A DNA stretch of 14,792 bases from Acidobacteriota bacterium (lineage in GTDB: Bacteria > Acidobacteriota > Terriglobia > Bryobacterales > Bryobacteraceae), in assembly GCA_023436715.1 (NCBI GenBank), contig JAEZIJ010000227.1:1-14792 (forward strand). Reading direction: 5' to 3'. The position numbers and the translations under genes were made by a program. The notes under the pieces are model-generated. The model saw only the letters and a program-made list of their open reading frames with translations. It was not told the DNA's origin and made no database searches. Positions within the stretch are counted from its first letter, which is position 1. Each line of letters starts with the position of its first letter. Below are positions 5,594 to 13,362 of this stretch, in pieces.

Positions 5594-8563
5594 ATGAAGC
5601 CGTCGGACCTTCGCGACCAACTCCGCTACGCATACGATCCGCAGTTTCGCGGCCTGCACCATCTCATGGCCCGGCGTGTGCGTACGATCCTGATGGTCTC
5701 GAATCCGTATGAGTCCTTCAGCATCTCGCGCGATTACTCGCTGACCCAGGACATCTACGGCGCTTCCCAGCTCCTGCACCTCCAGAACGTCCCTCAGATT
5801 GTCACAGCCCTGTCCGGCGAAGAAGCATTGCGCATTCTCGGCAAGGAGCACTTCGACCTCGTGCTCGCGTCCGGCAATCTGCCGGATACGGACACGCCCG
5901 AGTTCGGCCGGAAGGTGAAGGCCGCCCACCCCGGCGTGCCGGTGGTCATGGTAGTCTTCGACGGCTCCTGGTTCGAACAGATCTACCGCGGCGCTGAGCC
6001 CGAAGGAATCGACTGGATTTTCGTATGGCGCGGCAGCGCGAACGTCCTGCTCTCGATCATGAAGCTCGTGGAGGACAGCCAGAACGTCGACCGCGACCTT
6101 AGCATCGCCTCCATCGGAACGATTCTCGTGATAGAGGATGCGGTGGAGCACTACTCGCTGATCCTGCCGCACCTCTACTCGATGCTGATGCAGCGCACCT
6201 TCATGCTTGTGCCCGAAGGCATCAACGAGAGCGACCGTCAGGTCCGGACGCGAGTTCGACCCAAGGTGCTGCTGGCGCGCACCTTCGGCGAGGCAAACCA
6301 GCTCTTTGAGAAGTACGAGACCTCGCTGTCGGGCATCATCTCCGATCTGCACACGTTCTACGACGACCGCGTCGATCCCGAGGCTGGCGTGCGCTTTCTC
6401 CGTACGGTTGCGGACCGGGCGCCCGGTGTCCCGATTCTCGTCCAGTCGTCGGAGCCGAATGCCGACGAAATCGCCAGGTCGGTGGGGGCGCGCTGCCTCA
6501 GCAAGCGCGGATCCAACATGCGGGCCGGAATCGAGCAGTTCGTTCTCGAGGACATTGGCTTCGGCGATTTCGAATTCCGCATGCCGGACGGGACAAGTGT
6601 CAGGCGCGTTTCCAACCTGTGGGAGATGGAGCAGGCGATCGGCGCCGTGCCCGACGAATCGTTCGTGTTCCACGTCAAGCGCAACGATCTGTCCCACTGG
6701 TTCCGGGCGCGCGGCGAGACGACGCTGGCCGCGGTCCTCAGGCCTATTACCCTCGCGGACTTTCCGTCCGTCGATGCGCTCAAGGAGTACTTGATCAGCG
6801 CGGTCTCCATTGCGCGCAGGGAGAAGTACCGGGGAGCGATTGCGGACTTTCGCCCGCCTGAATTCGATCCAGGCTACCCCTTCCTCGTGCTCGGGCGGGG
6901 CTCGCTGGGCGGCAAGGGCCGCGGCCTGGCGTTCGTGTTCCGTCAACTCAGCCAGTGGTTGAAGGACGGCTGCATTGAAGGAATCGAGACCCGTGTGCCC
7001 CGCACGCTCGTGATCGGCGCGGACGAATCCGACGCCTTCCTCGCGGATAACGGAATCGACGTAACGTCGCTCGGCGGCGTTGCCGACCAGGACTTGCTTC
7101 AGCGCTTTGCGGACGGCCAACTCTGCCCCCGGCTGCGGGACGGCCTGGAATTCTATGTCAACCGGGTGAATGTGCCGCTGGCCGTGCGGTCGTCCGGACT
7201 GCTCGAGGACTCTCACCGCCAGCCGTCGGCTGGGCTCTATGCGACATACATGCTGCCCAACAGTCATCCGGACGTTGAGGTAAGACTGAGCCAACTCGAG
7301 AACGCCGTGAAGCTGGTCTACGCCTCCGCTTACCTCGAGCGGCCGCGGCGCTACCTGGAGGCGATCGGGCACGATTTGACTGAATCCCGCATGGCGGTGA
7401 TCGTCCAGGAAATCGCCGGCCACCGGTACGGACGCTACTTCTACCCGGCCATCTCGGGGGTGGGGCAGTCTCACAATTACTACCCGGTTTTCCAGATGAA
7501 GCCGGAGGATGGGGTGGCGACGATCGCCCTGGGCCTCGGCAAGCAGGTGGTCGAGGGCGGAGATGCGATGCGCTTCTGCCCGCGCTACCCGCAGGTTTTG
7601 CCGCAGTTCCGGTCGCCCGCCGAAGTCATGAGGGTGGCGCAGCGGGAGTTCTTCGCACTCGATCTCGAGCGCGGAGAAGCCGACTTGCTGGGCGGCACGG
7701 ATGCTACGCTTGCCCGCCTGCAACTCTCTCAGGCCGAGGCGGATGGCACCCTCGCGCTTTCGGGCAGCGTTGTGGACCCCAGCGAGGATAGGATCTACGA
7801 CGGAATCGGAAGGCGCGGACCCCGCGTCGTCACGTTCGCGCGTATCCTCAAGCACAAAGTCTTCCCGCTTTGCGCGATTCTCAACAAGCTGTTCGATGCC
7901 TTTCGCAAGGACGTGGGTTTCGCCGTCGAGATCGAGTTTGCCGTGGATCTCGATTCCGATCCATCCCGCAAGCCGGTGTTTTACTTCCTGCAGATGAGAC
8001 CTCTGGTCGCGTCACGCGAACGTTGCGACATCGCTCCGGAGCAGGTTCCGCCGCACAAACTCCTCTGCCGTTCGCAGCGTGTGCTCGGGAATGGGTGCAT
8101 CCAGAACTTGCGCGACATTGTCTATGTCGATTCCGAACAGTTCGACCGCGGCCGGAGCGCCGACGTCGCATCGCTAGTAGCGAGAATTAACGAGCGGCTG
8201 ACGCGCGAAGGCCGGCAGTATCTGCTCATTGGACCCGGGCGCTGGGGCTCCTTCGATCCCTGGATCGGAATTCCCGTGACCTGGCACCAGATTTCCGGGG
8301 CGCGGGCCATCGTCGAAGTTCCTCCGAAGGACCTGCCGATAGACCCGTCGCAGGGCACTCACTTTTTCCACAATATGACCTCAGCGGGCATTGGCTACTT
8401 CTTCCTGGTCGAGCCGAAGGAGAAGGAGTACCTCCGGTGGGATCTGCTCAAGGCACTGCCCGGCGAGGACGTCGCACTGGGAGTCCGGCACGTCCGCCTC
8501 GCCCAACCCTTGTCAGTGCGCATGGATGGCCAGACTCAGCGGGGCGTCATCTCGCTACCCTGA
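5594..8563 (+). CDS. REC-REC-PPDK_N protein: PEP synthase-like ATP-grasp with receiver-like N-terminus
   Basis: A 989-aa soluble protein. Residues 30-160 resemble a receiver (REC) domain with lost key residues: Ser93 sits where the phosphorylated Asp is expected (LVLASGNLPD) and the usual lysine is absent. Residues 175-318 are a second REC-like domain that keeps the set: E181-D182 (LVIEDA), D251 (IISDLH), S285/S286 (VQSS) and K304 (LSKRG), with about 25 extra residues between the acidic pair and Asp251. Residues about 425-810 are a PPDK_N ATP-grasp core: K441 (LGGKGRG), R532 (AVRSSGLLED), E781 (VEIEFA), and Q800 and R802 (LQMRP), matching the ATP-site residues of pyruvate phosphate dikinase. 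The C-terminus has GPGRWG (880-885) and GTHFF (921-925), shared with the next protein. I find no swivelling phosphohistidine motif and no PEP TIM barrel, so it is unlikely to be complete PEP synthase. The reaction is unknown; a signal-controlled ATP-dependent enzyme is inferred. Confidence 0.8.
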   Translation: MKPSDLRDQLRYAYDPQFRGLHHLMARRVRTILMVSNPYESFSISRDYSLTQDIYGASQLLHLQNVPQIVTALSGEEALRILGKEHFDLVLASGNLPDTDTPEFGRKVKAAHPGVPVVMVVFDGSWFEQIYRGAEPEGIDWIFVWRGSANVLLSIMKLVEDSQNVDRDLSIASIGTILVIEDAVEHYSLILPHLYSMLMQRTFMLVPEGINESDRQVRTRVRPKVLLARTFGEANQLFEKYETSLSGIISDLHTFYDDRVDPEAGVRFLRTVADRAPGVPILVQSSEPNADEIARSVGARCLSKRGSNMRAGIEQFVLEDIGFGDFEFRMPDGTSVRRVSNLWEMEQAIGAVPDESFVFHVKRNDLSHWFRARGETTLAAVLRPITLADFPSVDALKEYLISAVSIARREKYRGAIADFRPPEFDPGYPFLVLGRGSLGGKGRGLAFVFRQLSQWLKDGCIEGIETRVPRTLVIGADESDAFLADNGIDVTSLGGVADQDLLQRFADGQLCPRLRDGLEFYVNRVNVPLAVRSSGLLEDSHRQPSAGLYATYMLPNSHPDVEVRLSQLENAVKLVYASAYLERPRRYLEAIGHDLTESRMAVIVQEIAGHRYGRYFYPAISGVGQSHNYYPVFQMKPEDGVATIALGLGKQVVEGGDAMRFCPRYPQVLPQFRSPAEVMRVAQREFFALDLERGEADLLGGTDATLARLQLSQAEADGTLALSGSVVDPSEDRIYDGIGRRGPRVVTFARILKHKVFPLCAILNKLFDAFRKDVGFAVEIEFAVDLDSDPSRKPVFYFLQMRPLVASRERCDIAPEQVPPHKLLCRSQRVLGNGCIQNLRDIVYVDSEQFDRGRSADVASLVARINERLTREGRQYLLIGPGRWGSFDPWIGIPVTWHQISGARAIVEVPPKDLPIDPSQGTHFFHNMTSAGIGYFFLVEPKEKEYLRWDLLKALPGEDVALGVRHVRLAQPLSVRMDGQTQRGVISLP

Positions 8564-8579
8564 GGGAAACGGGGGTTTT

Positions 8580-11174
8580 ATGTCATCGGGTGAAGCCCAT
8601 CCCAGCACCGGGTTGCCGGCGCTCGATCGCATTCTCGAAGGGCTGATCGCCGGAGACAACGTTGTCTGGCAGGTTGGCTCAATCGAGGACTACCTTCCCT
8701 TTGTGCGCCCGTACTGCGAGGAAGCGCTCCGGCAAGGCCGCAAGTTCATCTATTTCCACTTCGAGCGCCACGAAGAGCTGATCCCAACGGACCCGCGCGT
8801 TGAAACCCACCGCCTCGATCCGGCGGCCGGCTTCGAGACGTTGACGGCGGAGATCCACCGCGTGATCGCGCGTGCCGGCCGCGGCGCCTTCTACCTGTTC
8901 GACTGCCTCTCCGACCTCGCCGCCGATTGGTACAGCGACATGATGGTGGGCAACTTCTTCAAGGTTACCTGCCCGTACCTGCGCGAGCTCGAGACGATCG
9001 CCTATTTCGCGCTCTTGCGGCGGCGGCATTCGTACCGCGCGGTGGCCTCCATTCGGGACACAACGCAGCTCCTGCTCGACGTCCACCGCCATGAAGGCAA
9101 GCTCTACGTCCATCCCCTGAAAGTATTTGAGCGCTATTCGCCAACGATGTATCTGCCGCATGTCTGGCAGGGCGATTCCTTCTTGCCGGTGACGGAAAGC
9201 GCGACCATCTCCGGCATCTACGAGCCGCTTATTCGCGACGGCTCGGGCAGCGAAACCGGCCGCTTCGACCTCTGGGATCGCACCTTTCAGGCGGCGCAGG
9301 AAACCATCGACGCCGTCCGGCGCGGCGAGCGTAGGCCGGAGGCAACGCAGGAGATTGCACGGCGCCTGCTGCACATGATCGTCAGCCGCAACGAGCGCAT
9401 GCTGGAACTTGCGGAACGCTACCTGACGATCGAAGATCTGCTCGCCGTGCGCCATCGCATGATCGGCACCGGCCTTGTCGGCGGCAAGGCGGCAGGCATG
9501 CTCATTGCCCGCGCGATTCTGCGCCGCGCCGGAGGGCGCTGGCAGGAAGTTCTCGAGCCGCACGATTCGTTTTTCGTGGGGTCCGATGTCTTCTATTCGT
9601 ACATCGTCGGCAACGGTTGTTGGCGGATTCGGCAGAATCAGCGCGAGGGCGCGAGGTTCCTCGAAGACGTTGAGCGCGCCCAGGAGCAGATGCTTGCCGG
9701 CTCGTTCCCGGAGTTCGTGCGCGACCAGTTTGCTGAAATGCTGGACTACTTCGGCCAGGCTCCCATCGTCGTGCGCTCGTCCAGCCTGCTCGAGGACAGC
9801 TTCGGGAACGCCTTCGCCGGCAAGTACGAAAGTGTCTTCTGCACAAACCAGGGCTCGCCGCAGGAGCGCCTTGAGGCGTTTCTCGCGGCAGTGCGCCACA
9901 TCTATGCGAGCGCCTTGGGACGCAATGCCTTGCTCTATCGCGCTGAGCGCGGCCTGCTCGATCGCGATGAACAGATGGCGCTTCTCGTTCAGCGCGTGTC
10001 GGGCGCGGTGTATGGCCGCTTCTTCTTCCCGCAAGTGGCCGGCGTGGGGCTGTCTTACAATCCGTTTGCATGGTCCGAGCTGATCGATCCAAGAGCCGGC
10101 GTCCTGCGGCTCGTTTTCGGCCTCGGTACCCGAGCTGTCCGCCGATCCGATAACGACTATACACGCATCGTGGCGCTCAATGCGCCGGCGCGCCGGCCGG
10201 AGATGACATCGCGCGAAGTGCGCGGATATGCGCAATGGCGCGTCGACGTTCTTGATCTCGAGAACAAGGAGCAGGGCGAGCGTTCCTTCGAGGAAGTCGT
10301 GAAATCCTGCGGCGAGCAGTGCATCGAGATGGTTGCTTCACGCGACCCGGAGATGGTCAGACGGTCGTGGGAAACAGGGCGTCCGGCTTTCCCTTGGGTC
10401 CTCACGTTCGGCAGACTGCTCTCGCAAACCTCGTTCGTCGCCGACATGCGGAGCCTCCTTGAGACTCTCGAAAAGGCATACGACTATCCCGTTGACGTGG
10501 AGTTCACGGCGAACTTTCTCCCGGATGGCAGCTACCGGATAAACGTAGTTCAATGCCGGCCATTTCAGGTCAAGTTCGGCGGGCCCGCTGTCGCGCCGCC
10601 GGCCGCCGTCGCCGAAGACGATCTCGTTCTGAAGACACAGGGCGCCGTCATCGGCCCAAGCATGTTCTCCACGGTGGGGCGCCTGATTTATGTCGTGCCC
10701 TCTGTCTACAGCGCACTGTCCCTCACCGATCGCTACTCGATTGCCCGGCTGATCGGGCGCCTCACTCGCCTGGAGAACCAGCCCGAGGGTGGGCTCATTC
10801 TGGTCGGGCCTGGACGCTGGGGCACCACGGAGCCCACTCTCGGAGTGCCTGTCTCGTTCGCTGAAATCAGCCGCGCAACGGCCATATGCGAGGTGATCGA
10901 AATGCGCGAGGGGCTTGTGCCGGATGTTTCCCTTGGCACACACTTCTTCAACGATCTGGTCGAGATGCAGATTCTTTACCTCGCACTGATCCCCGGCAAG
11001 GAAGGAAACCACCTCAACGCGAACATCCTCGAAACGGCGCCCAACCACCTGGCGAAACTCATCCCTGAGGAAGCGGCCTGGGCCAAGGCGGTACGTGTAA
11101 TCGAACCCTCAGGACACCCGCTCCGGCTGCACGCGGACACTCTGCGCCAAACCGCCGTCTGCTACTTCGATTAG
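8580..11174 (+). CDS. KaiC-like-PPDK_N protein: paralogue of the preceding gene with a degenerate RecA-fold N-terminus
   Basis: An 864-aa soluble protein starting 16 bases after the previous stop codon, so almost certainly co-transcribed. The ATG at 8580 follows a G-rich run (8571-8575); the frame is open upstream but that part overlaps the preceding gene. Residues 1-205 resemble KaiC/RAD55-type RecA folds: S9-T10-G11-LPALDRIL opening, a Walker B-like strand FYLFD ending at D108, and LYVHPLKVFERYSP (175-188) like the KaiC C-terminal strand. The Walker A loop is replaced by GSIEDYLPF (33-41), with no Lys-Ser/Thr, so ATP binding here is doubtful. Residues about 290-665 are a PPDK_N ATP-grasp core with K303 (VGGKAAG), R399 (VVRSSSLLED), E641 (VEFTA), Q658 and R660 (VQCRP). 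GPGRWG (743-748) and GTHFF (786-790) mark the C-terminal module shared with its neighbour. No phosphohistidine domain is seen. It may form a complex with the upstream paralogue; function is unknown. Confidence 0.8.
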   Translation: MSSGEAHPSTGLPALDRILEGLIAGDNVVWQVGSIEDYLPFVRPYCEEALRQGRKFIYFHFERHEELIPTDPRVETHRLDPAAGFETLTAEIHRVIARAGRGAFYLFDCLSDLAADWYSDMMVGNFFKVTCPYLRELETIAYFALLRRRHSYRAVASIRDTTQLLLDVHRHEGKLYVHPLKVFERYSPTMYLPHVWQGDSFLPVTESATISGIYEPLIRDGSGSETGRFDLWDRTFQAAQETIDAVRRGERRPEATQEIARRLLHMIVSRNERMLELAERYLTIEDLLAVRHRMIGTGLVGGKAAGMLIARAILRRAGGRWQEVLEPHDSFFVGSDVFYSYIVGNGCWRIRQNQREGARFLEDVERAQEQMLAGSFPEFVRDQFAEMLDYFGQAPIVVRSSSLLEDSFGNAFAGKYESVFCTNQGSPQERLEAFLAAVRHIYASALGRNALLYRAERGLLDRDEQMALLVQRVSGAVYGRFFFPQVAGVGLSYNPFAWSELIDPRAGVLRLVFGLGTRAVRRSDNDYTRIVALNAPARRPEMTSREVRGYAQWRVDVLDLENKEQGERSFEEVVKSCGEQCIEMVASRDPEMVRRSWETGRPAFPWVLTFGRLLSQTSFVADMRSLLETLEKAYDYPVDVEFTANFLPDGSYRINVVQCRPFQVKFGGPAVAPPAAVAEDDLVLKTQGAVIGPSMFSTVGRLIYVVPSVYSALSLTDRYSIARLIGRLTRLENQPEGGLILVGPGRWGTTEPTLGVPVSFAEISRATAICEVIEMREGLVPDVSLGTHFFNDLVEMQILYLALIPGKEGNHLNANILETAPNHLAKLIPEEAAWAKAVRVIEPSGHPLRLHADTLRQTAVCYFD

Positions 11175-11186
11175 TACAGCGGGAAC

Positions 11187-12332
11187 TCAGAGGCGCTTGA
11201 TGCGTATGTGCTTGTACTCCAGCCAGCGCCCCGCGCTGTGCGCCTGGAATTCGATGGTGCCTTCCTCGACGCGCTCCAGTTTCTCGTACTCCATGACGGT
11301 ATCGCCGTTGATCCGCACCAGGCAGTAGCGGTCTTTCACAAGAAGTTGCATGAAGAACCACTTCTCCGGCTCGATCCGGGGATATTGCGCCCGCTTGTAG
11401 TGGTACAGCGAACCCGTGGGGAAGTGCGCCTCTTCCACGTCGTGAATCTGGATTTCGTAAACCTTGCGCGCGGCGCCCTTGCCGGTGCAGCGGAACTGCA
11501 CGCCGCCGTTGTGTACGCGGCAGCCGCGCACATACAAGTGCAGTTCGAAATCGCGGAACGATTGCTGCACGCCGAAATCGCCCAGGCCATCGGCGCGCAG
11601 CACCTTGCCGAGCGCTCCGAAGTTCGGCTTGCCCTGTGTGGCTACCCAGTTCGCGATGTCGCCAGCGTCCTCGTAGAGCGTGATCCATTTCTCTTTGGAC
11701 GGCAGTTCCCGCACCATCAGATTGCGGAACGGGCAAGGGTACGACGTTGTCGTGATGCCGAAGTAGCCGCGCCGCAGCCTGTTCCGCAACTCAGGCACGG
11801 AGTCAACGTCGAGGTCGTGGATCTGCTCGCCGTTCGTCCACACCTGGAGCTTCGGCCAGTCCATCAGAATCCGGAAGTCGTTCCAGCCCTGGCAGACGTT
11901 GATCTTGCTCGGGGCGACCACGGGGAAAATCGCGCCCGTCGAGTGCGGAGCGGGCGCGGGATCGGGATTCGCGAACACCTTCATCTGTAGACCGGTCTGG
12001 GTGATGCGGCCGTGCAACGGGGCATGGAAGCAGAAGCCGGAATCCATCCAGCCCTTGAGGAAGAACTCGCCCGTCAGGTCGAAGTTCTCGTATTCGCGTT
12101 CCGAGCGCAGCCAGGTAGGAGAACTCGCGCTGGAGTGGAAGACAATTGCTCCATTCTCGACATAGAAAGACGACTCCGGCCCTTCCTCGATCACCCAGCC
12201 CGCAAGCGTGCGGCCGTCAAACAGCGGCGCCCGGTCTTCGTTCGGAGCAGCAGCGGAGACGAGTCCCGCCGCCGGTGCGATGCCCGCCGACGCGAGGAAT
12301 TGCCGCCGGCCGATTCCTGATGATTGACTCAT
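11187..12332 (-). CDS. Exported double-domain DUF1080 protein (3-keto-disaccharide hydrolase family)
   Basis: A 381-aa protein with two successive DUF1080 (3-keto-disaccharide hydrolase, concanavalin-like fold) domains. Domain 1, about 35-209, begins APLFDGRTLAGW and includes SGFCFHAP and WNDFRILMDW. Domain 2, about 215-381, begins WITLYEDAGDIANW and includes NGGVQFRC, YEIQIHD and FFMQLLV. A Tat signal, GRRQFLASAG (8-17), predicts folded export; AAA-P near residue 30 is a plausible cleavage site. Members of the family cleave glycosides whose sugar has been oxidised at C3, which fits the adjacent oxidoreductase and isomerase. The ATG at 12332 is preferred over the in-frame GTG at 12341 because it sits next to the Tat motif and has CGGGTGA upstream. 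The gene is convergent with the dikinase-like pair, 12 bases apart, with no terminator hairpin visible between them. Specificity of either domain cannot be read from sequence. Confidence 0.85.
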   Translation of the reverse strand: MSQSSGIGRRQFLASAGIAPAAGLVSAAAPNEDRAPLFDGRTLAGWVIEEGPESSFYVENGAIVFHSSASSPTWLRSEREYENFDLTGEFFLKGWMDSGFCFHAPLHGRITQTGLQMKVFANPDPAPAPHSTGAIFPVVAPSKINVCQGWNDFRILMDWPKLQVWTNGEQIHDLDVDSVPELRNRLRRGYFGITTTSYPCPFRNLMVRELPSKEKWITLYEDAGDIANWVATQGKPNFGALGKVLRADGLGDFGVQQSFRDFELHLYVRGCRVHNGGVQFRCTGKGAARKVYEIQIHDVEEAHFPTGSLYHYKRAQYPRIEPEKWFFMQLLVKDRYCLVRINGDTVMEYEKLERVEEGTIEFQAHSAGRWLEYKHIRIKRL

Positions 12333-12355
12333 ACGATTCACCCGTTGGAGGTTGC

Positions 12356-12410
12356 GAAAGAATCCGGGGACACGCGCCGCATCCAGCCCGGAGTGTCCCC
12401 GGATTCTTTC
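12356..12410. repeat. Perfect 18-bp inverted repeat between the isomerase and DUF1080 genes
   Basis: GAAAGAATCCGGGGACAC (12356-12373) and GTGTCCCCGGATTCTTTC (12393-12410) are exact reverse complements separated by 19 bases. The right arm abuts the isomerase stop codon (12411-12413), and the left arm ends 23 bases from the DUF1080 ATG. On the transcribed minus strand it would form a long hairpin in the intercistronic RNA. Its U-poor 3' side argues against a simple intrinsic terminator. It may be a REP/palindromic-unit element or an mRNA stabiliser that sets gene ratios. The core CCGGGGACA recurs at 14672-14680. Confidence 0.85.
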
Positions 12411-13337
12411 TCAGGCCACGCCGGCCTTCTTCATCACAGCCAGCGCGCTTTCGAGGCCCATTTTCGCGCCCTCTTCCGGCGACGTGCCGGCCGGAATGCG
12501 GCCGAGCGGTTCGGGACTGATGCCGTCCACGTAACCGATCTGCTTGAGCGCTTTGAAGAACCCGACGGTGTCGATGACACCCTCGCCGGCCAGCAAACGC
12601 TGGTTGTCCTTCACATCCTCCGGAGCCATCTTCGGGCAGTCCGAGATGTGCACCGTCACGATGCGCGACTTGCCGGCTTTCAGGATATCCTGCACCGTCG
12701 CGCCCGAATGGTGCCAGTGCCAGTTATCGAGCAGCAGGCCCGTGTTCGGGCCGCACTCTTTGCAGAAAGCGACCACGTCGTTCATTCGCCAGAGAAACTC
12801 GTGCGGCTGGCGCGTGCGGAATTGCAGAGGCCCGAGAAACTCGAATCCTAGCCGCACATTGTGTTTTGCCAGCACGGCGGCAACGGCGGTGTACCGCTCC
12901 TTATAGGTCTTGAGCAGTTCGTCCTTCGGCGTCTGGCTGGCGGCGGGAAGAATCGCCGTCATCCGGTTGCAGCCGACGGCGGCTGCGAACCTGGCCGCTT
13001 CGTCCAGCTTTTCCATGCTGGCTTTGAACGCCGCTTCGTCGCGGCCGGCGTTCACCGGGCAGCCGCAACATGCGGCGCGCAGCTTGAGATCCCGCAGCAT
13101 GGTCCGCGTGTCCTCGGCGCCTTCCTTTATCGCCGCGCCCAGGTTGAGGTCCACTCCGCCATAGCCTGTCTTAGCGGCCAGTTTTGCGAACTCCGGCCAG
13201 GTGATCTTATTGCCTGTAAGCGTGCCGTTCAGCGATACGTACATCCGTGCCCGGGCGGCATACGCCGGGCCGGCGAGACCGAGCCCGAGCCCGAGCCCGG
13301 CCCACGCAGCGGATTTTACAAACTCTCTTCTTCTCAT
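12411..13337 (-). CDS. Exported sugar phosphate isomerase/epimerase-like TIM barrel protein
   Basis: A 308-aa protein of the xylose isomerase-like TIM barrel (AP endonuclease 2-like) superfamily. An N-terminal Tat motif, RRREFVK (2-8), and a Gly/Leu-rich hydrophobic run lead to AYA at 25-27, a plausible cleavage site. Candidate metal ligands and catalytic residues of this fold are visible at strand ends: E166 (GFEFLGP), D204 and H207 (LLDNWHW), H230 (VHISDCP) and E276 (SPEPLGR); GEGVIDTVGFF (251-261) is also typical. The family isomerises or epimerises sugars and keto-sugars. Beside the oxidoreductase and DUF1080 protein it probably processes a 3-keto sugar or a cleavage product in the periplasm; this is inference. 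The start is supported by GGAGG 9 bases upstream (complement of 13347-13351). The oxidoreductase stop codon lies only 25 bases upstream, so the two are probably one transcript. Confidence 0.88.
   Translation of the reverse strand: MRRREFVKSAAWAGLGLGLGLAGPAYAARARMYVSLNGTLTGNKITWPEFAKLAAKTGYGGVDLNLGAAIKEGAEDTRTMLRDLKLRAACCGCPVNAGRDEAAFKASMEKLDEAARFAAAVGCNRMTAILPAASQTPKDELLKTYKERYTAVAAVLAKHNVRLGFEFLGPLQFRTRQPHEFLWRMNDVVAFCKECGPNTGLLLDNWHWHHSGATVQDILKAGKSRIVTVHISDCPKMAPEDVKDNQRLLAGEGVIDTVGFFKALKQIGYVDGISPEPLGRIPAGTSPEEGAKMGLESALAVMKKAGVA
13275..13298. repeat. Hexanucleotide repeat in the isomerase signal peptide
   Basis: GAGACC followed by three exact GAGCCC units (13281-13298) on the plus strand encodes the alternating Gly-Leu run GLGLGLGL at residues 14-21 of the isomerase-like protein. 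Since the unit is 6 bases, gain or loss of a copy would change the hydrophobic core of the Tat signal by two residues without shifting the frame. Confidence 0.7.
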
Positions 13338-13362
13338 TGGATCGATCCTCCGGCCCGGGGGC

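Noticed and set aside
5549..7855. A 768-codon open frame on the minus strand opposite the REC-PPDK_N gene.
   Set aside because: Its translation is rich in Arg, His, Asp and Val with no recognisable domain, as expected for the antisense of a GC-rich gene. The plus-strand protein has clear motifs throughout.
8391..8579. An upstream start for the KaiC-like-PPDK_N gene.
   Set aside because: It would overlap the 3' end of the preceding gene in another frame; the ATG at 8580 is directly followed by the conserved STGLPALD region.
8679..10235. A 518-codon minus-strand open frame opposite the KaiC-like-PPDK_N gene.
   Set aside because: Low-complexity composition and no motifs; it overlaps conserved plus-strand domains.
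5594..11174. Annotation of either large gene as a complete PEP synthase or pyruvate phosphate dikinase.
   Set aside because: Only the ATP-grasp N-domain is recognisable; the swivelling His motif and the PEP/pyruvate TIM barrel signatures are absent from both.
11175..11186. A terminator between the convergent dikinase-like and DUF1080 genes.
   Set aside because: Only 12 bases lie between the stop codons and no stem-loop or T-tract could be found there.
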